Below are positions 14,184 through 22,525 of a DNA stretch of 49,701 bases, piece after piece (within the stretch, counting starts at the first letter, position 1; each line of letters begins with the position of its first letter). Below the pieces are notes generated by a model. That model made no database searches. It was not told the origin of the DNA and saw nothing but the letters and a program-made list of their open reading frames with translations. The stretch covers positions 1-49,701 of the forward strand of contig JAPHRO010000008.1 of the NCBI GenBank assembly GCA_026195895.1, given 5' to 3'. Origin of the DNA: Gammaproteobacteria bacterium (lineage in GTDB: Bacteria; Pseudomonadota; Gammaproteobacteria; SZUA-229). A program made the position numbers and the translations under genes.

Positions 14184-16880
14184 ATGAAACGTAATAAAGA
14201 TCTTTCCCGACGTGATTTTATAAAAAATAGCACGTTCATTACAGGTTCAGCCGCAAGTGCTGGGCTGTTTGTTGGTAATAATCCTGAACTGGAAGCGGCG
14301 CCTTCACAAGATAAAAAAGAAGTTAAACGCACCACTGCATTGGGCCAGTGCCCATACTGTGGTGTGGGTTGTGGAACTGTAATCGTGTCGGAAAATGGAA
14401 AAATAGTTTCTATGCGTCCAGACAAAGACCATCCTACAAACTATGGTCTGCAATGTATCAAAGGTTTAACCGCAGCCGAACCTATTTATGTTGACCGTAT
14501 GGAAGGTGATGCTTATGTGCGCAAAGATGTATGGGCTGAGTGGAATAAACCGGGTCATGGTGATATTGAATATATCAGTAAAACCAAAAACAATTTCGAT
14601 GAAGACAAGTTTGATCGTGTGCCATACCACGAAGCATCTAACATGGTGGCACATAAAGTTGCGCACTTTGCTAAAAAATACGGCGGTAACTCCATTGCAT
14701 TGTATGGTTCGGGCCAGCTAACAATGGAAGGTCAGTATCTAGAAAACCTGTTTATGAAAGGTGTTCTAGGATCTAACACTATAGAAGCCAATGCGCGCAT
14801 GTGTATGACTTCAGCGGTAACTGGATATTTTGCAACCCTGGGCTCAGATACGCCGCCTTTAGCTTACGATGATTTAGAGCTATCCGACATGGTGATGCAC
14901 TTCGGTCATAACGCCCGTGAATCACATCCAATTATTTACTGGCGTATAGCGGATCATAAAAAGAAAACTGATATTCCTACGGTAATTGTTGATCCTCGCT
15001 GGACCGGTTCCAGTCAGGGGTATGCGGATGTGAATCCAGAAAATCACATTCATTTACCGGTATTGAATGGTGACATCAGTTTGCTTAACTCCATTGCCCA
15101 TGTGTTATTGAAAGATCATGATGATGTTATCGACTGGAACTTCGTTAAGAAACATGCAACGGGCTGGAAAGAATACGTTAAGGAAGTTAAGAAAAGCTAT
15201 TCGCCAGAGCAGGTTCAGGACCGTATGGGCACCGATAAGGTGCCACCTTCAAAAATACGTGAAGTTGCAAAATTGTTTGCAGATGCAACTCGCAAGCGTC
15301 TAAAACGAAGCAAGATGGATCAGGATGGTGATGGTCATGGCGGCGTTATCATTATGTGGGGTATAGGTTATAACCAGCATATCCACGGTCAGCATAATGT
15401 TATTTCCATAGTTAACCTGCTGGCATTAACCGGTAACCTTGCCAAGCCCGGTTGTGGTCCTTTCTCCATGACCGGCCAGCCCAATGCAATGGGTGAACGC
15501 TTCACGGGTGGTTTAACCGATCGTCTGCCCTTTAATATGCCTTTGAAAAACGATAAACATCGTAGGCACATGGCGAAGCATTGGGGGGTGCCAGAGAAAA
15601 ATCTGATTACCGCGATGAATGGCGATAATAAGGGTATGGCCGTCGGCATGATGGAACGTTGTATGAAGGGCGAAGTGAAAGCTATGTTCCTGGTATATGC
15701 AACGCATATTGACATGCCGGATCAGCATAATCTGGTGCGTCCGGGTTTAATGAAAACCTTCAACGTGGTTCAGGAAATTTATCGTCACGCACCGAACAAT
15801 CTGTTTGCAGATGTTATTTTCCCAGCGGCCACCTGGGGGGAAGTTGACGGAGTGTATATCAGTTCAGAGCGCCGTATTAATATTTGTCAGGCCGGTGGCA
15901 CTCCACCTCCAGGTTGTCTACCTGATATGGATATGGTTATCGACAAGGGTAAGGAAATTGCAGACCTGTTAGGAATGGATGGCAACAAAATTTTCCCCTG
16001 GGGTAAAAACAAGCATGGTTTTTACGATGCGGAACAGGTTTTTCGTTCAGTAGTAGAAGCGTCGAAAGGCACAGATGCTGACCTCACAGGTATGCTGGAA
16101 GTTGAAAAAATTGATGGTACAGGTCTGTATCAGCAGTTGATTGACCTGCGCGGTGTGCAATGGCCTGCACCGACTTATACCATTGCTAAAGCGGGTGGTG
16201 CCAAGCGTCGTTACATGGGGCAGGAAGGTGTTTGGGAATCCAGGCCCTATGGGTATTTCCGTACCAATGATGGCAAGGTCCACATAAAATTATGTAAACA
16301 GGATTACAGTCAGCGAAAAGAAATTACTGATAAACTGATGGAATTTGGTGTTAAGAAAGACCATTACGTTATTGATAATCTTGATGTGATTAAGAAAGCC
16401 CGTGACATGGCGTTAACGCCTGATCTTCCTGATGAAGAATATCGCGGTAAAAACTGGAAGAAAGTTCCAGAAAATAAATACCCTTACTGGTTAGGTCTGG
16501 GTGTTGTGTATGAGCATTTCCATACAGCAAAATCTAATCGTAGTCCGACAACTCGTCGGTTAGTACCTGAGCAGTATGTAGAAATGCATCCTGATGATGC
16601 CAAAGCATTAGGTATTAAAGATGGTGATCAGGTTCGTTTGATAACACGCCGTGGCCATTATCAGGCGCGTGCTCAGGTAGGCACTAATAGTATTGTTCGG
16701 CCTGCACGTAATTCGGTGCCACCAGGATATCTATTTAGTCCATGGAATCTGTCAGTAGCAGATAGTGCGGATCCTAAGAAAAACAAATGGTTAGTCAATG
16801 GTGTATCTAATCGCTGTTTTGATCCGGTATCCGGGCAGGTGGACTTTAAGAAACTGGCATGTCGTATTGAAAAAGTATGA
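14184..16880 (+). CDS. napA: NapA-like periplasmic molybdenum reductase (probable nitrate reductase catalytic subunit)
   Basis: 898 residues, longer than usual NapA (about 830). A twin-arginine signal (SRRDFIKNS) sends the folded protein to the periplasm. C56, C59, C63 and C91 (CPYCGVGC and LQCIKG) hold the [4Fe-4S] cluster. C207 in ARMCMTSAV is the molybdenum ligand, in the position used by nitrate reductases of the NapA/NasA class, and TGQPNAMGERFTGG is the usual cofactor motif. Extra length comes from a polar insert at about 103-145 and a DQDGDGHGG segment reminiscent of a calcium loop. NarXL and NarL sites support nitrate as substrate. A divergent clade is likely, so another oxyanion cannot be excluded. 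Confidence 0.8.
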   Translation: MKRNKDLSRRDFIKNSTFITGSAASAGLFVGNNPELEAAPSQDKKEVKRTTALGQCPYCGVGCGTVIVSENGKIVSMRPDKDHPTNYGLQCIKGLTAAEPIYVDRMEGDAYVRKDVWAEWNKPGHGDIEYISKTKNNFDEDKFDRVPYHEASNMVAHKVAHFAKKYGGNSIALYGSGQLTMEGQYLENLFMKGVLGSNTIEANARMCMTSAVTGYFATLGSDTPPLAYDDLELSDMVMHFGHNARESHPIIYWRIADHKKKTDIPTVIVDPRWTGSSQGYADVNPENHIHLPVLNGDISLLNSIAHVLLKDHDDVIDWNFVKKHATGWKEYVKEVKKSYSPEQVQDRMGTDKVPPSKIREVAKLFADATRKRLKRSKMDQDGDGHGGVIIMWGIGYNQHIHGQHNVISIVNLLALTGNLAKPGCGPFSMTGQPNAMGERFTGGLTDRLPFNMPLKNDKHRRHMAKHWGVPEKNLITAMNGDNKGMAVGMMERCMKGEVKAMFLVYATHIDMPDQHNLVRPGLMKTFNVVQEIYRHAPNNLFADVIFPAATWGEVDGVYISSERRINICQAGGTPPPGCLPDMDMVIDKGKEIADLLGMDGNKIFPWGKNKHGFYDAEQVFRSVVEASKGTDADLTGMLEVEKIDGTGLYQQLIDLRGVQWPAPTYTIAKAGGAKRRYMGQEGVWESRPYGYFRTNDGKVHIKLCKQDYSQRKEITDKLMEFGVKKDHYVIDNLDVIKKARDMALTPDLPDEEYRGKNWKKVPENKYPYWLGLGVVYEHFHTAKSNRSPTTRRLVPEQYVEMHPDDAKALGIKDGDQVRLITRRGHYQARAQVGTNSIVRPARNSVPPGYLFSPWNLSVADSADPKKNKWLVNGVSNRCFDPVSGQVDFKKLACRIEKV

Positions 16881-16912
16881 TATGCAGGTCTCTTATCATG
16901 ATTGAGTAGATA

Positions 16913-16944
16913 AAGCACGGCATGCTAACAGGCGTGCCGTGCTT
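16913..16944 (+). other. Strong hairpin between napA and napG
   Basis: AAGCACGGCATGC pairs with GCGTGCCGTGCTT through 13 base pairs, one of them a G-T wobble, around a TAACAG loop. No T-run follows, so it is probably not a full terminator but an mRNA-end stabiliser or attenuator that lets napA be made in excess over the downstream electron-transfer genes. Confidence 0.7.
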
Positions 16945-17003
16945 ATGTCTGTAATAAACAGTGTGCTGATGTCATAGATAGTAAATATCTACGATTAAAA
17001 ATT

Positions 17004-17597
17004 ATGCAAAGACGCCATTTTTTAAAAGATCTTATTGCCGGAGCAGTTGCAACTAGCGTGCTGAAATCATCGCTGGTTGAAGCAGCCTTTGCGTCACAAT
17101 CCAGTCAGCGTTTTTTGCGCCCACCAGGTTCACTATCTGAAAAAGATTTTGAAAGCCGTTGTATTCGTTGCGGTCAGTGCGGTGAAGTTTGTCCCAATCG
17201 TTGTATTGAATATTTTGATCTGGAAAACGGTGTAAATTCTCTAAATACACCCTATATTATTCCACGAACTAAAGCCTGCATTTTATGTATGAAGTGTGGT
17301 CAGATTTGTCCAACCGGTGCTATCAAACCTCTGCAGCGTACGGCCGAAGATATTCTGGGATATGTAAAAATGGGCAAGGCGCGGGTAGAAAAAGCACTTT
17401 GTCTGTCTTATCAGGGAAAGACCTGTGGCGTGTGTTATCGTGCCTGCCCACTACAGGATACGGCGATTAAAGTTCAAATGCTGGAACAGCCCGTTGTGTT
17501 AGATGCCTGTGTTGGCTGTGGTTTATGCGAGCGGTCCTGTATTCAACTTCCTCAGGCGATTAAAATTATTCCAAACCATATAAGAACTGAATCATGA
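17004..17597 (+). CDS. napG: NapG-like periplasmic ferredoxin with four [4Fe-4S] clusters
   Basis: 197 residues. The N-terminus has RRHFLKDLIAGAVATSV, a twin-arginine-like signal or anchor, then RPPGSL as in NapG. Four cysteine clusters follow: CIRCGQCGEVCP, CILCMKCGQICP, CGVCYRACP and CVGCGLCERSC. NapG accepts electrons from the quinol-linked NapH and passes them on in the periplasm. The stop overlaps the NapH start by four bases, so the two are made together. A second protein of the same type is encoded at 18585. Confidence 0.82.
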   Translation: MQRRHFLKDLIAGAVATSVLKSSLVEAAFASQSSQRFLRPPGSLSEKDFESRCIRCGQCGEVCPNRCIEYFDLENGVNSLNTPYIIPRTKACILCMKCGQICPTGAIKPLQRTAEDILGYVKMGKARVEKALCLSYQGKTCGVCYRACPLQDTAIKVQMLEQPVVLDACVGCGLCERSCIQLPQAIKIIPNHIRTES

Positions 17598-18583
17598 CTG
17601 CACAGATAAAACCTTTTTTCCTTTGGCGACATCTAAATAAGCTGCGCTGGCTGGTATTAAGTCTGATATTTATGATGCTGGTGTTTTTGCCTTTTGTGCA
17701 TGTTTATCAAACGTATGTTGCGTCTTTTTCCTACGATCTTTTAGAACAGGATGAAAAGCAGTTATTTGATATCATGGAAACAGTAACCTCGCCGTTTGTT
17801 GATGATCCAGCAACGGATCTGGATGCAATTAAAGGCAATACTTGGTCGGGTACATTTTGGGGTCTACAGTTATCCGATCCATTAGCTGTTGTAGGCCAGA
17901 TAGCTTCGGGTCTGTCTGTATACTGGCCATTCTTTTTAACAGCGCTGATTCCCATAATATTTACTATTATATTTGGACGATTTTTCTGTGGCTGGATTTG
18001 TCCGGCAACATTCCTTTATGAACTCAATACCATATTGTCTTTATGGTTGCAGCGTCTGGGTATTAAATCGGGCAAGCGCCGATTTGATCGACGCTTTAAA
18101 TATCTGGTACTGGCTGTTGGTATTGCAATATCCGCCTTTAGTGGTTCCGTTTTAATTTCAATGATATATCCACCTGCCATTATTGGCCGTGAGATATATT
18201 TTGCTGCTGCCCTGGGAGGTTTTGGTGCAGGCCTGGTATTTTTTGTTTTAACCCTGCTGTTTGATCTCCTGGTTTCAAGGCGAGGATTCTGTCGTTATGT
18301 TTGTCCTGGTGGCGCTCTCTATGCGCTGCTGGGTCGGTTTCGATTGTTTAGAATCAAACGTATTATCGAAAACTGCAATGACTGCGCAAAATGCAATGCT
18401 GTATGTGAGTTTGGGCTTGATCCCTTGCGAGACAACTTTGGTCAGGAGTGTAACAATTGCACAGCCTGTATTGCTATTTGTCCAACCGATGCGCTGACCT
18501 TTAATTTGAAATTATCAGATGATAAAAATCAGGGGCCAGGCCATTTGGGTAAGGCTTATAAAAAACAGAATAACGAGCAATAG
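17594..18583 (+). CDS. napH: NapH-like membrane polyferredoxin
   Basis: 329 residues with about four or five membrane segments. Two cytoplasm-facing CxxxCP motifs, FCGWICPATF and FCRYVCPGGAL, are typical of the NapH/NosR/CcoG group, and two [4Fe-4S] clusters lie near the end (CNDCAKCNAVC and CNNCTACIAICP). NapH is thought to oxidise menaquinol or ubiquinol and reduce NapG. An unusually long periplasmic loop (about residues 35-90) follows the first membrane span. It overlaps napG and is two bases before the second napG-like gene. Confidence 0.82.
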   Translation: MTAQIKPFFLWRHLNKLRWLVLSLIFMMLVFLPFVHVYQTYVASFSYDLLEQDEKQLFDIMETVTSPFVDDPATDLDAIKGNTWSGTFWGLQLSDPLAVVGQIASGLSVYWPFFLTALIPIIFTIIFGRFFCGWICPATFLYELNTILSLWLQRLGIKSGKRRFDRRFKYLVLAVGIAISAFSGSVLISMIYPPAIIGREIYFAAALGGFGAGLVFFVLTLLFDLLVSRRGFCRYVCPGGALYALLGRFRLFRIKRIIENCNDCAKCNAVCEFGLDPLRDNFGQECNNCTACIAICPTDALTFNLKLSDDKNQGPGHLGKAYKKQNNEQ

Positions 18584-18584
18584 T

Positions 18585-19196
18585 ATGCATAGACGCAGCT
18601 TTTTACAAAAACTGATTCTGGCGGCCAGTAGTTTTGGCATTGCGGCAATTCCCTATGGTGTAGCCCGATTATTAATGCCGGGTGTCAATACAAAATTTTC
18701 CAGTCATTTAAGACCTCCCGGCGCTTTGCAGAATGAAAAAGAATTTGCCAAAGCCTGTATTTCCTGCAGCTTATGTGGTGAGATTTGTCCGGCCAGATGT
18801 ATAGATTTTGATAAGCGTAGTGGGGGGAGTGCAGCCGGCTTACCTTTTATTAATCCAGAAAAAAAAGCCTGCATACTTTGCATGAAATGCACTGAAGTAT
18901 GCCCGACGGAAGCTCTTACGAGCATTCCGAGAGAAGATGTAAAAATGGGTGTTGCCCAAATTGATCGTAGCGGCTGTTATCCCTGGGTGGATAAGGGGGT
19001 TTGTGGCGCCTGTGTTGCCGTATGTCCGCTGGGTAAAAATGCCATTGCTTTTCAGTTTGCGGATATGTATCGCCCTTATGTGAAAGAGCAGGGCTGTGTG
19101 GGTTGCGGAATGTGTGTAGAAATATGTCCACATCCGAGTTTACCTATTCGAATCGTTGAGCCAGGTGAAGGTGTTGTTACTCAGCATGACGTATAA
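18585..19196 (+). CDS. Second NapG-like periplasmic ferredoxin
   Basis: 203 residues with RRSFLQKLILAASSFG as the twin-arginine-like signal, LRPPGAL, and four [4Fe-4S] motifs: CISCSLCGEICP, CILCMKCTEVCP, CGACVAVCP and CVGCGMCVEICP. It shares its plan with the protein at 17004 but differs in most residues, so it is an old paralogue rather than a fresh duplicate. The start at 18585 is two bases after the napH stop; an upstream extension of the frame lies inside napH. Confidence 0.82.
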   Translation: MHRRSFLQKLILAASSFGIAAIPYGVARLLMPGVNTKFSSHLRPPGALQNEKEFAKACISCSLCGEICPARCIDFDKRSGGSAAGLPFINPEKKACILCMKCTEVCPTEALTSIPREDVKMGVAQIDRSGCYPWVDKGVCGACVAVCPLGKNAIAFQFADMYRPYVKEQGCVGCGMCVEICPHPSLPIRIVEPGEGVVTQHDV

Positions 19197-19245
19197 GAAT
19201 AGATCTGCAAATAAACGCTAATATTTTTAATTCGAGAATTATTGA

Positions 19246-19845
19246 ATGAAATTATTTATGTTATCTGATTGTCGGTATTTTAATTTACTATCTGTATTTT
19301 TTATATTGGCAATAATTTCTACTGAATCAATTGCACACCATGTTTTAGGTCGTCCCGCTTATAGTCTTAACGAAGATTCAAATACGCCACCCAGTATGCA
19401 GGTGGAAACTCAGATTGGTGATTATTTTATTACCTACATGGTTTTTCCTGCTTTCCCTAAACCGGGAGAAAATGGTCGCGTTAATGTGTATGCCTCACGG
19501 ATCGATAATGGTGATTCATTTGCGGGTGAAATGAGCTTTTCAGTTCGTAATGACGGCTGGCTGGAAGATCCGGATGAAGAGCATCTGGGGTCTCAGCAAA
19601 TGTATGATGGTGTATTCAGGCAGGGTTTTATGTTTAAGGAAAACGGCAGTTATATTATCACGGCTAAATTTGAATCGGGTGGTGAACCTTATATTATCGA
19701 TTTTCCCCTGCAAATTGGTGAAGCCTCATTCATGGGGCCTATAGGTATTGCTTTAGGTATTATTGTTTTTTCTCTGATTAGTGTCAATGTACTGCAGCGT
19801 AAGCGTTTGATGCGTGAAAAAATTCGCAGTATAAGTGAAGCTTAG
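19246..19845 (+). CDS. Unknown periplasmic protein with C-terminal membrane anchor
   Basis: 199 residues: a signal peptide (ending near TESIAHH), a beta-rich periplasmic domain of about 130 residues (TQIGDYFITYMVFPAFPKPGENGRVNVYASRI...), one membrane segment (GPIGIALGIIVFSLISVNVLQ) and a basic cytoplasmic tail. The layout resembles small FixH- or YtkA-like proteins near redox membrane complexes, but I see no diagnostic motif. HH after the signal could bind metal. It sits between two polyferredoxin genes and ends two bases before the next gene, so it likely belongs to the complex. Confidence 0.65.
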   Translation: MKLFMLSDCRYFNLLSVFFILAIISTESIAHHVLGRPAYSLNEDSNTPPSMQVETQIGDYFITYMVFPAFPKPGENGRVNVYASRIDNGDSFAGEMSFSVRNDGWLEDPDEEHLGSQQMYDGVFRQGFMFKENGSYIITAKFESGGEPYIIDFPLQIGEASFMGPIGIALGIIVFSLISVNVLQRKRLMREKIRSISEA

Positions 19846-19847
19846 CA

Positions 19848-21383
19848 ATGATGCATCCGGGCTTACCTGATTTCTGGGCATACCTGGTATGGGGTTTTAT
19901 GCTGGTTCTGCTGGGCCGAATATTCATAATAAAAAAACCGATAGCTGTTTCAACAAAGCATATAAATTTAGCTGATATTAATGCGCTTAAGCCGCTGGTA
20001 CGTTTATTAACTACATCTTCCTGGCCATTATTATTTTTAAAAATTGTTGTTATATCACTTTTTATACTGGTTATTGTCGCAGGGCTTAAGGGAACACCAA
20101 TTCCGGAACGTAATATTGCCACAGTATTAACCTGGAATATTTGGTGGGCTGGACTCATTGTGTCTATTTTCTTTTTAGGTTCGAGCTGGTGTGCAGTGTG
20201 TCCATGGGATGCATTAGCCAGTTGGCTGGTGAAGCCCCGATTCTGGGTTTCAAAAAAAATGAATAACAGTATGGAAATTACTCCACCAAAATGGCTGCGT
20301 AGTGTCTGGCCTGCTGTATTTATGTTTATTGGACTCACCTGGCTAGAACTGGGTGCAGGAATTACTACCAGTCCGTATGGCACTGCTGTGTTGTCATTAT
20401 TAATGGTGGTGCTGGCAACCCTGAGTTTGGCTATTTTTAAAAACAAGGCCTTTTGTCATTATATATGTCCAGTGGGACGAACTGTGGGATTTTATGCCCA
20501 ACTGGCACCCATAGAATTACGCGCTATAGATCCAGACGTTTGCGCCAGTTGTACTAGTCTGGAATGTTTTCATGGTTCTGAGCAAATAGATTCCTGTCCG
20601 ACACAGCTCGTTATGGGTCAGTTAAACCAGAATACTTATTGCACCTCTTGTGGTAACTGTGTGCAGAGTTGTCCAGAGAAAAATGTGTTCTGGCGATTAC
20701 GTCCTCAAAGTTATGAAGCTATGCAAGGTGCCAGGCCTCACTGGGATGAAGCCTGGTTTATGCTGGCTCTGTTAGCTCTAACCAGTTTTCATGGCATTAC
20801 CATGATGGAGTTCTGGGAGAACTGGATTCGTCAACTGGGGCAAGCCCTGGGTGATTCGGGTCAGTTGTTAATGAGTTTTAGCGTAGGGTTTGCGCTTAGT
20901 TTATTGCTGCCGGTATTGATTTATTCCCTGGCCGTATGGCTGACCAGAGCTTTTTCTCGAAAAAAAATAAAATATACAAAACTATTTACTGGTCTGGTAT
21001 TTGTAACCTTGCCTCTGGCCTTTGCCTATCATCTGGCACACAATTTGAATCATATGATTCGTGAATCTGTTGGTGCCAGTCAGATATTTTTAAATCCTCT
21101 GGGTCGTGGAGCGCTACCCGTTTCATTTTCTGAAAATATTTTAAAAGACTACCAGATGCTGATATCACAGGATGTCCTGTTTGCATTGCAGGCGCTGTTA
21201 ATGATGTTTGGTTTCTGGATTGCGCTAAAGGTACTCAGGTATCGCGGTTATAGTTTACTGGGAAATGCCGGTTGGAATCTGTCACCCATGTTATTTTATT
21301 TAATTGCTATTAATGGTTTTCATTTATGGATGCTAACCCAGCCTATGCTGATGCGAATGGGTGCTTTATGTGTGGCGCCGTGA
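19848..21383 (+). CDS. Large NapH/NosR-type membrane polyferredoxin
   Basis: 511 residues with about nine membrane segments. The first half has the NapH-like motifs WCAVCPWDAL and FCHYICPVGR, then a [4Fe-4S] pair CASCTSLECF...CP and CTSCGNCVQSCP. The second half adds several more membrane segments with conserved histidines (YHLAHNLNHMI), possibly a quinone or haem site. This is a second quinol-to-ferredoxin module in the same operon, distinct from the NapH at 17594. Confidence 0.75.
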   Translation: MMHPGLPDFWAYLVWGFMLVLLGRIFIIKKPIAVSTKHINLADINALKPLVRLLTTSSWPLLFLKIVVISLFILVIVAGLKGTPIPERNIATVLTWNIWWAGLIVSIFFLGSSWCAVCPWDALASWLVKPRFWVSKKMNNSMEITPPKWLRSVWPAVFMFIGLTWLELGAGITTSPYGTAVLSLLMVVLATLSLAIFKNKAFCHYICPVGRTVGFYAQLAPIELRAIDPDVCASCTSLECFHGSEQIDSCPTQLVMGQLNQNTYCTSCGNCVQSCPEKNVFWRLRPQSYEAMQGARPHWDEAWFMLALLALTSFHGITMMEFWENWIRQLGQALGDSGQLLMSFSVGFALSLLLPVLIYSLAVWLTRAFSRKKIKYTKLFTGLVFVTLPLAFAYHLAHNLNHMIRESVGASQIFLNPLGRGALPVSFSENILKDYQMLISQDVLFALQALLMMFGFWIALKVLRYRGYSLLGNAGWNLSPMLFYLIAINGFHLWMLTQPMLMRMGALCVAP

Positions 21384-21392
21384 CAGGAGAAT

Positions 21393-22067
21393 ATGTTGGA
21401 TCGTAGAGCTTTTTTTACCCGGGGAGCCGGTAAGGTTGCCCAGAAAGTCACCCAGCATGCGGCACAAAAGGCCCGTGAAAATGCAGCGCGCTGGATAAGA
21501 CCCCCCTTTGCCATAGAAGAGCTGGATTTTCTACTCGCCTGTGATCGTTGTGGTGATTGTGTAAGAGCCTGTCCGAAAAATATTATTTTTCCCCTGTCTT
21601 CAAAGCTAGGAATAAAAGTATTCAATACACCCGCTATGGATTTAGTCAATCACGCCTGTCATTTATGTGAAGACTGGCCCTGTGTACAGGTGTGTGAAAA
21701 AGGCGCCCTGAAACTACCAGAACAAACTTCCGCTAACACCGGTGCTGAGAAGCTGCAATCAGAAATACAGGTGCCCGAAGAAAATAAGCCCAGAGAAGAT
21801 AATCAGCAAGAAATTGAGCAAGCAGAACAGCATGCCCAGAGGATGCTGCCAAAAATAGCAGTAGTGTCTATCAATACAAAAACATGTTTACCCTATAGTG
21901 GCCCGGAATGTGGTGCTTGCAGGGTTTGTCCGGTAGCAGGCGCGATGACCTGGTATATGGAGAAGCCAGATATTAATGAGAGTCTATGTACCGGTTGTGC
22001 CCTGTGTCGGGATGCCTGTATTGTGGAGCCGAAGGCAATTAATGTTCAGTCAAAATATAAGGCATGA
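21393..22067 (+). CDS. NapF/NapG-like four-cluster ferredoxin
   Basis: 224 residues beginning RRAFFTRGAGK and RWIRPPFA, as in NapF. Clusters: CDRCGDCVRACP, CHLCEDWPCVQVC, CGACRVCP and CTGCALCRDAC. A glutamate/glutamine-rich linker of about 45 residues (about 110-155) separates the two halves. AGGAG precedes the start by four bases. It may be the partner of the membrane protein just upstream, or a NapF-type maturation factor for NapA. The stop overlaps the ankyrin gene start (ATGA). Confidence 0.72.
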   Translation: MLDRRAFFTRGAGKVAQKVTQHAAQKARENAARWIRPPFAIEELDFLLACDRCGDCVRACPKNIIFPLSSKLGIKVFNTPAMDLVNHACHLCEDWPCVQVCEKGALKLPEQTSANTGAEKLQSEIQVPEENKPREDNQQEIEQAEQHAQRMLPKIAVVSINTKTCLPYSGPECGACRVCPVAGAMTWYMEKPDINESLCTGCALCRDACIVEPKAINVQSKYKA

Positions 22068-22525
22068 GGCTTTTAGTGAAATATTATTTCACATACAATT
22101 TTTTGTTCTGGCTGTTATTTCCCGGCCTGATGCTGGCAGATAACCTGGGTTATAACCTGAGTGATGCGATTAGTCGGGGTGATCTGGAACATGCCAGAGA
22201 ACTGATTGCAAAAGGTGCTGATGTCAATCAAAAGCAGGAACCCTTTGATCAAACGCCCATTATTATTGCACCCTTGCAAGGAATCGCTTTTGTCCGGCTA
22301 TTGCTGGAAAGTGGAGCCGATGTAAATGCCAGAGACTAGGATAATAATACAGCTCTGATAAATGCCTGCCTGTATGGTGAGCTTGGGGTTGCAGAATATT
22401 TGCTACTCAATGGTGCGAATGTCAGAGTCGTCAACAAAGACGAAATGTCTGTTCTTGATGCGGCAAAACTATCTGGAAATCAGGCATTGATCGAGCTGAT
22501 CCAGTTAAAAATGAAAAAAAACTGA
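22064..22525 (+). pseudogene. Ankyrin-repeat periplasmic protein interrupted by one in-frame TAG
   Basis: The frame starts with a signal peptide (YNFLFWLLFPGLMLA) and ankyrin repeats (LIAKGADVNQKQ, LLLESGADVNARD), then meets TAG at 22337-22339. The same frame continues without any shift for 61 more codons as clear ankyrin sequence (DNNTALINACLYGELGVAEYLLLNGANV) to TGA at 22523-22525, which overlaps the napC start as ATGA. The full product would be about 153 residues. A single base change at a glutamine, lysine or glutamate codon explains it. The 5' piece alone could still be made as 91 residues. Either a recent nonsense mutation, a sequencing error, or read-through. Confidence 0.85.

Noticed and set aside
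19784-20446. Long 220-codon open frame on the minus strand
   Set aside because: It overlaps the clear membrane polyferredoxin gene and the end of the preceding gene on the plus strand; its translation has no domain-like features.
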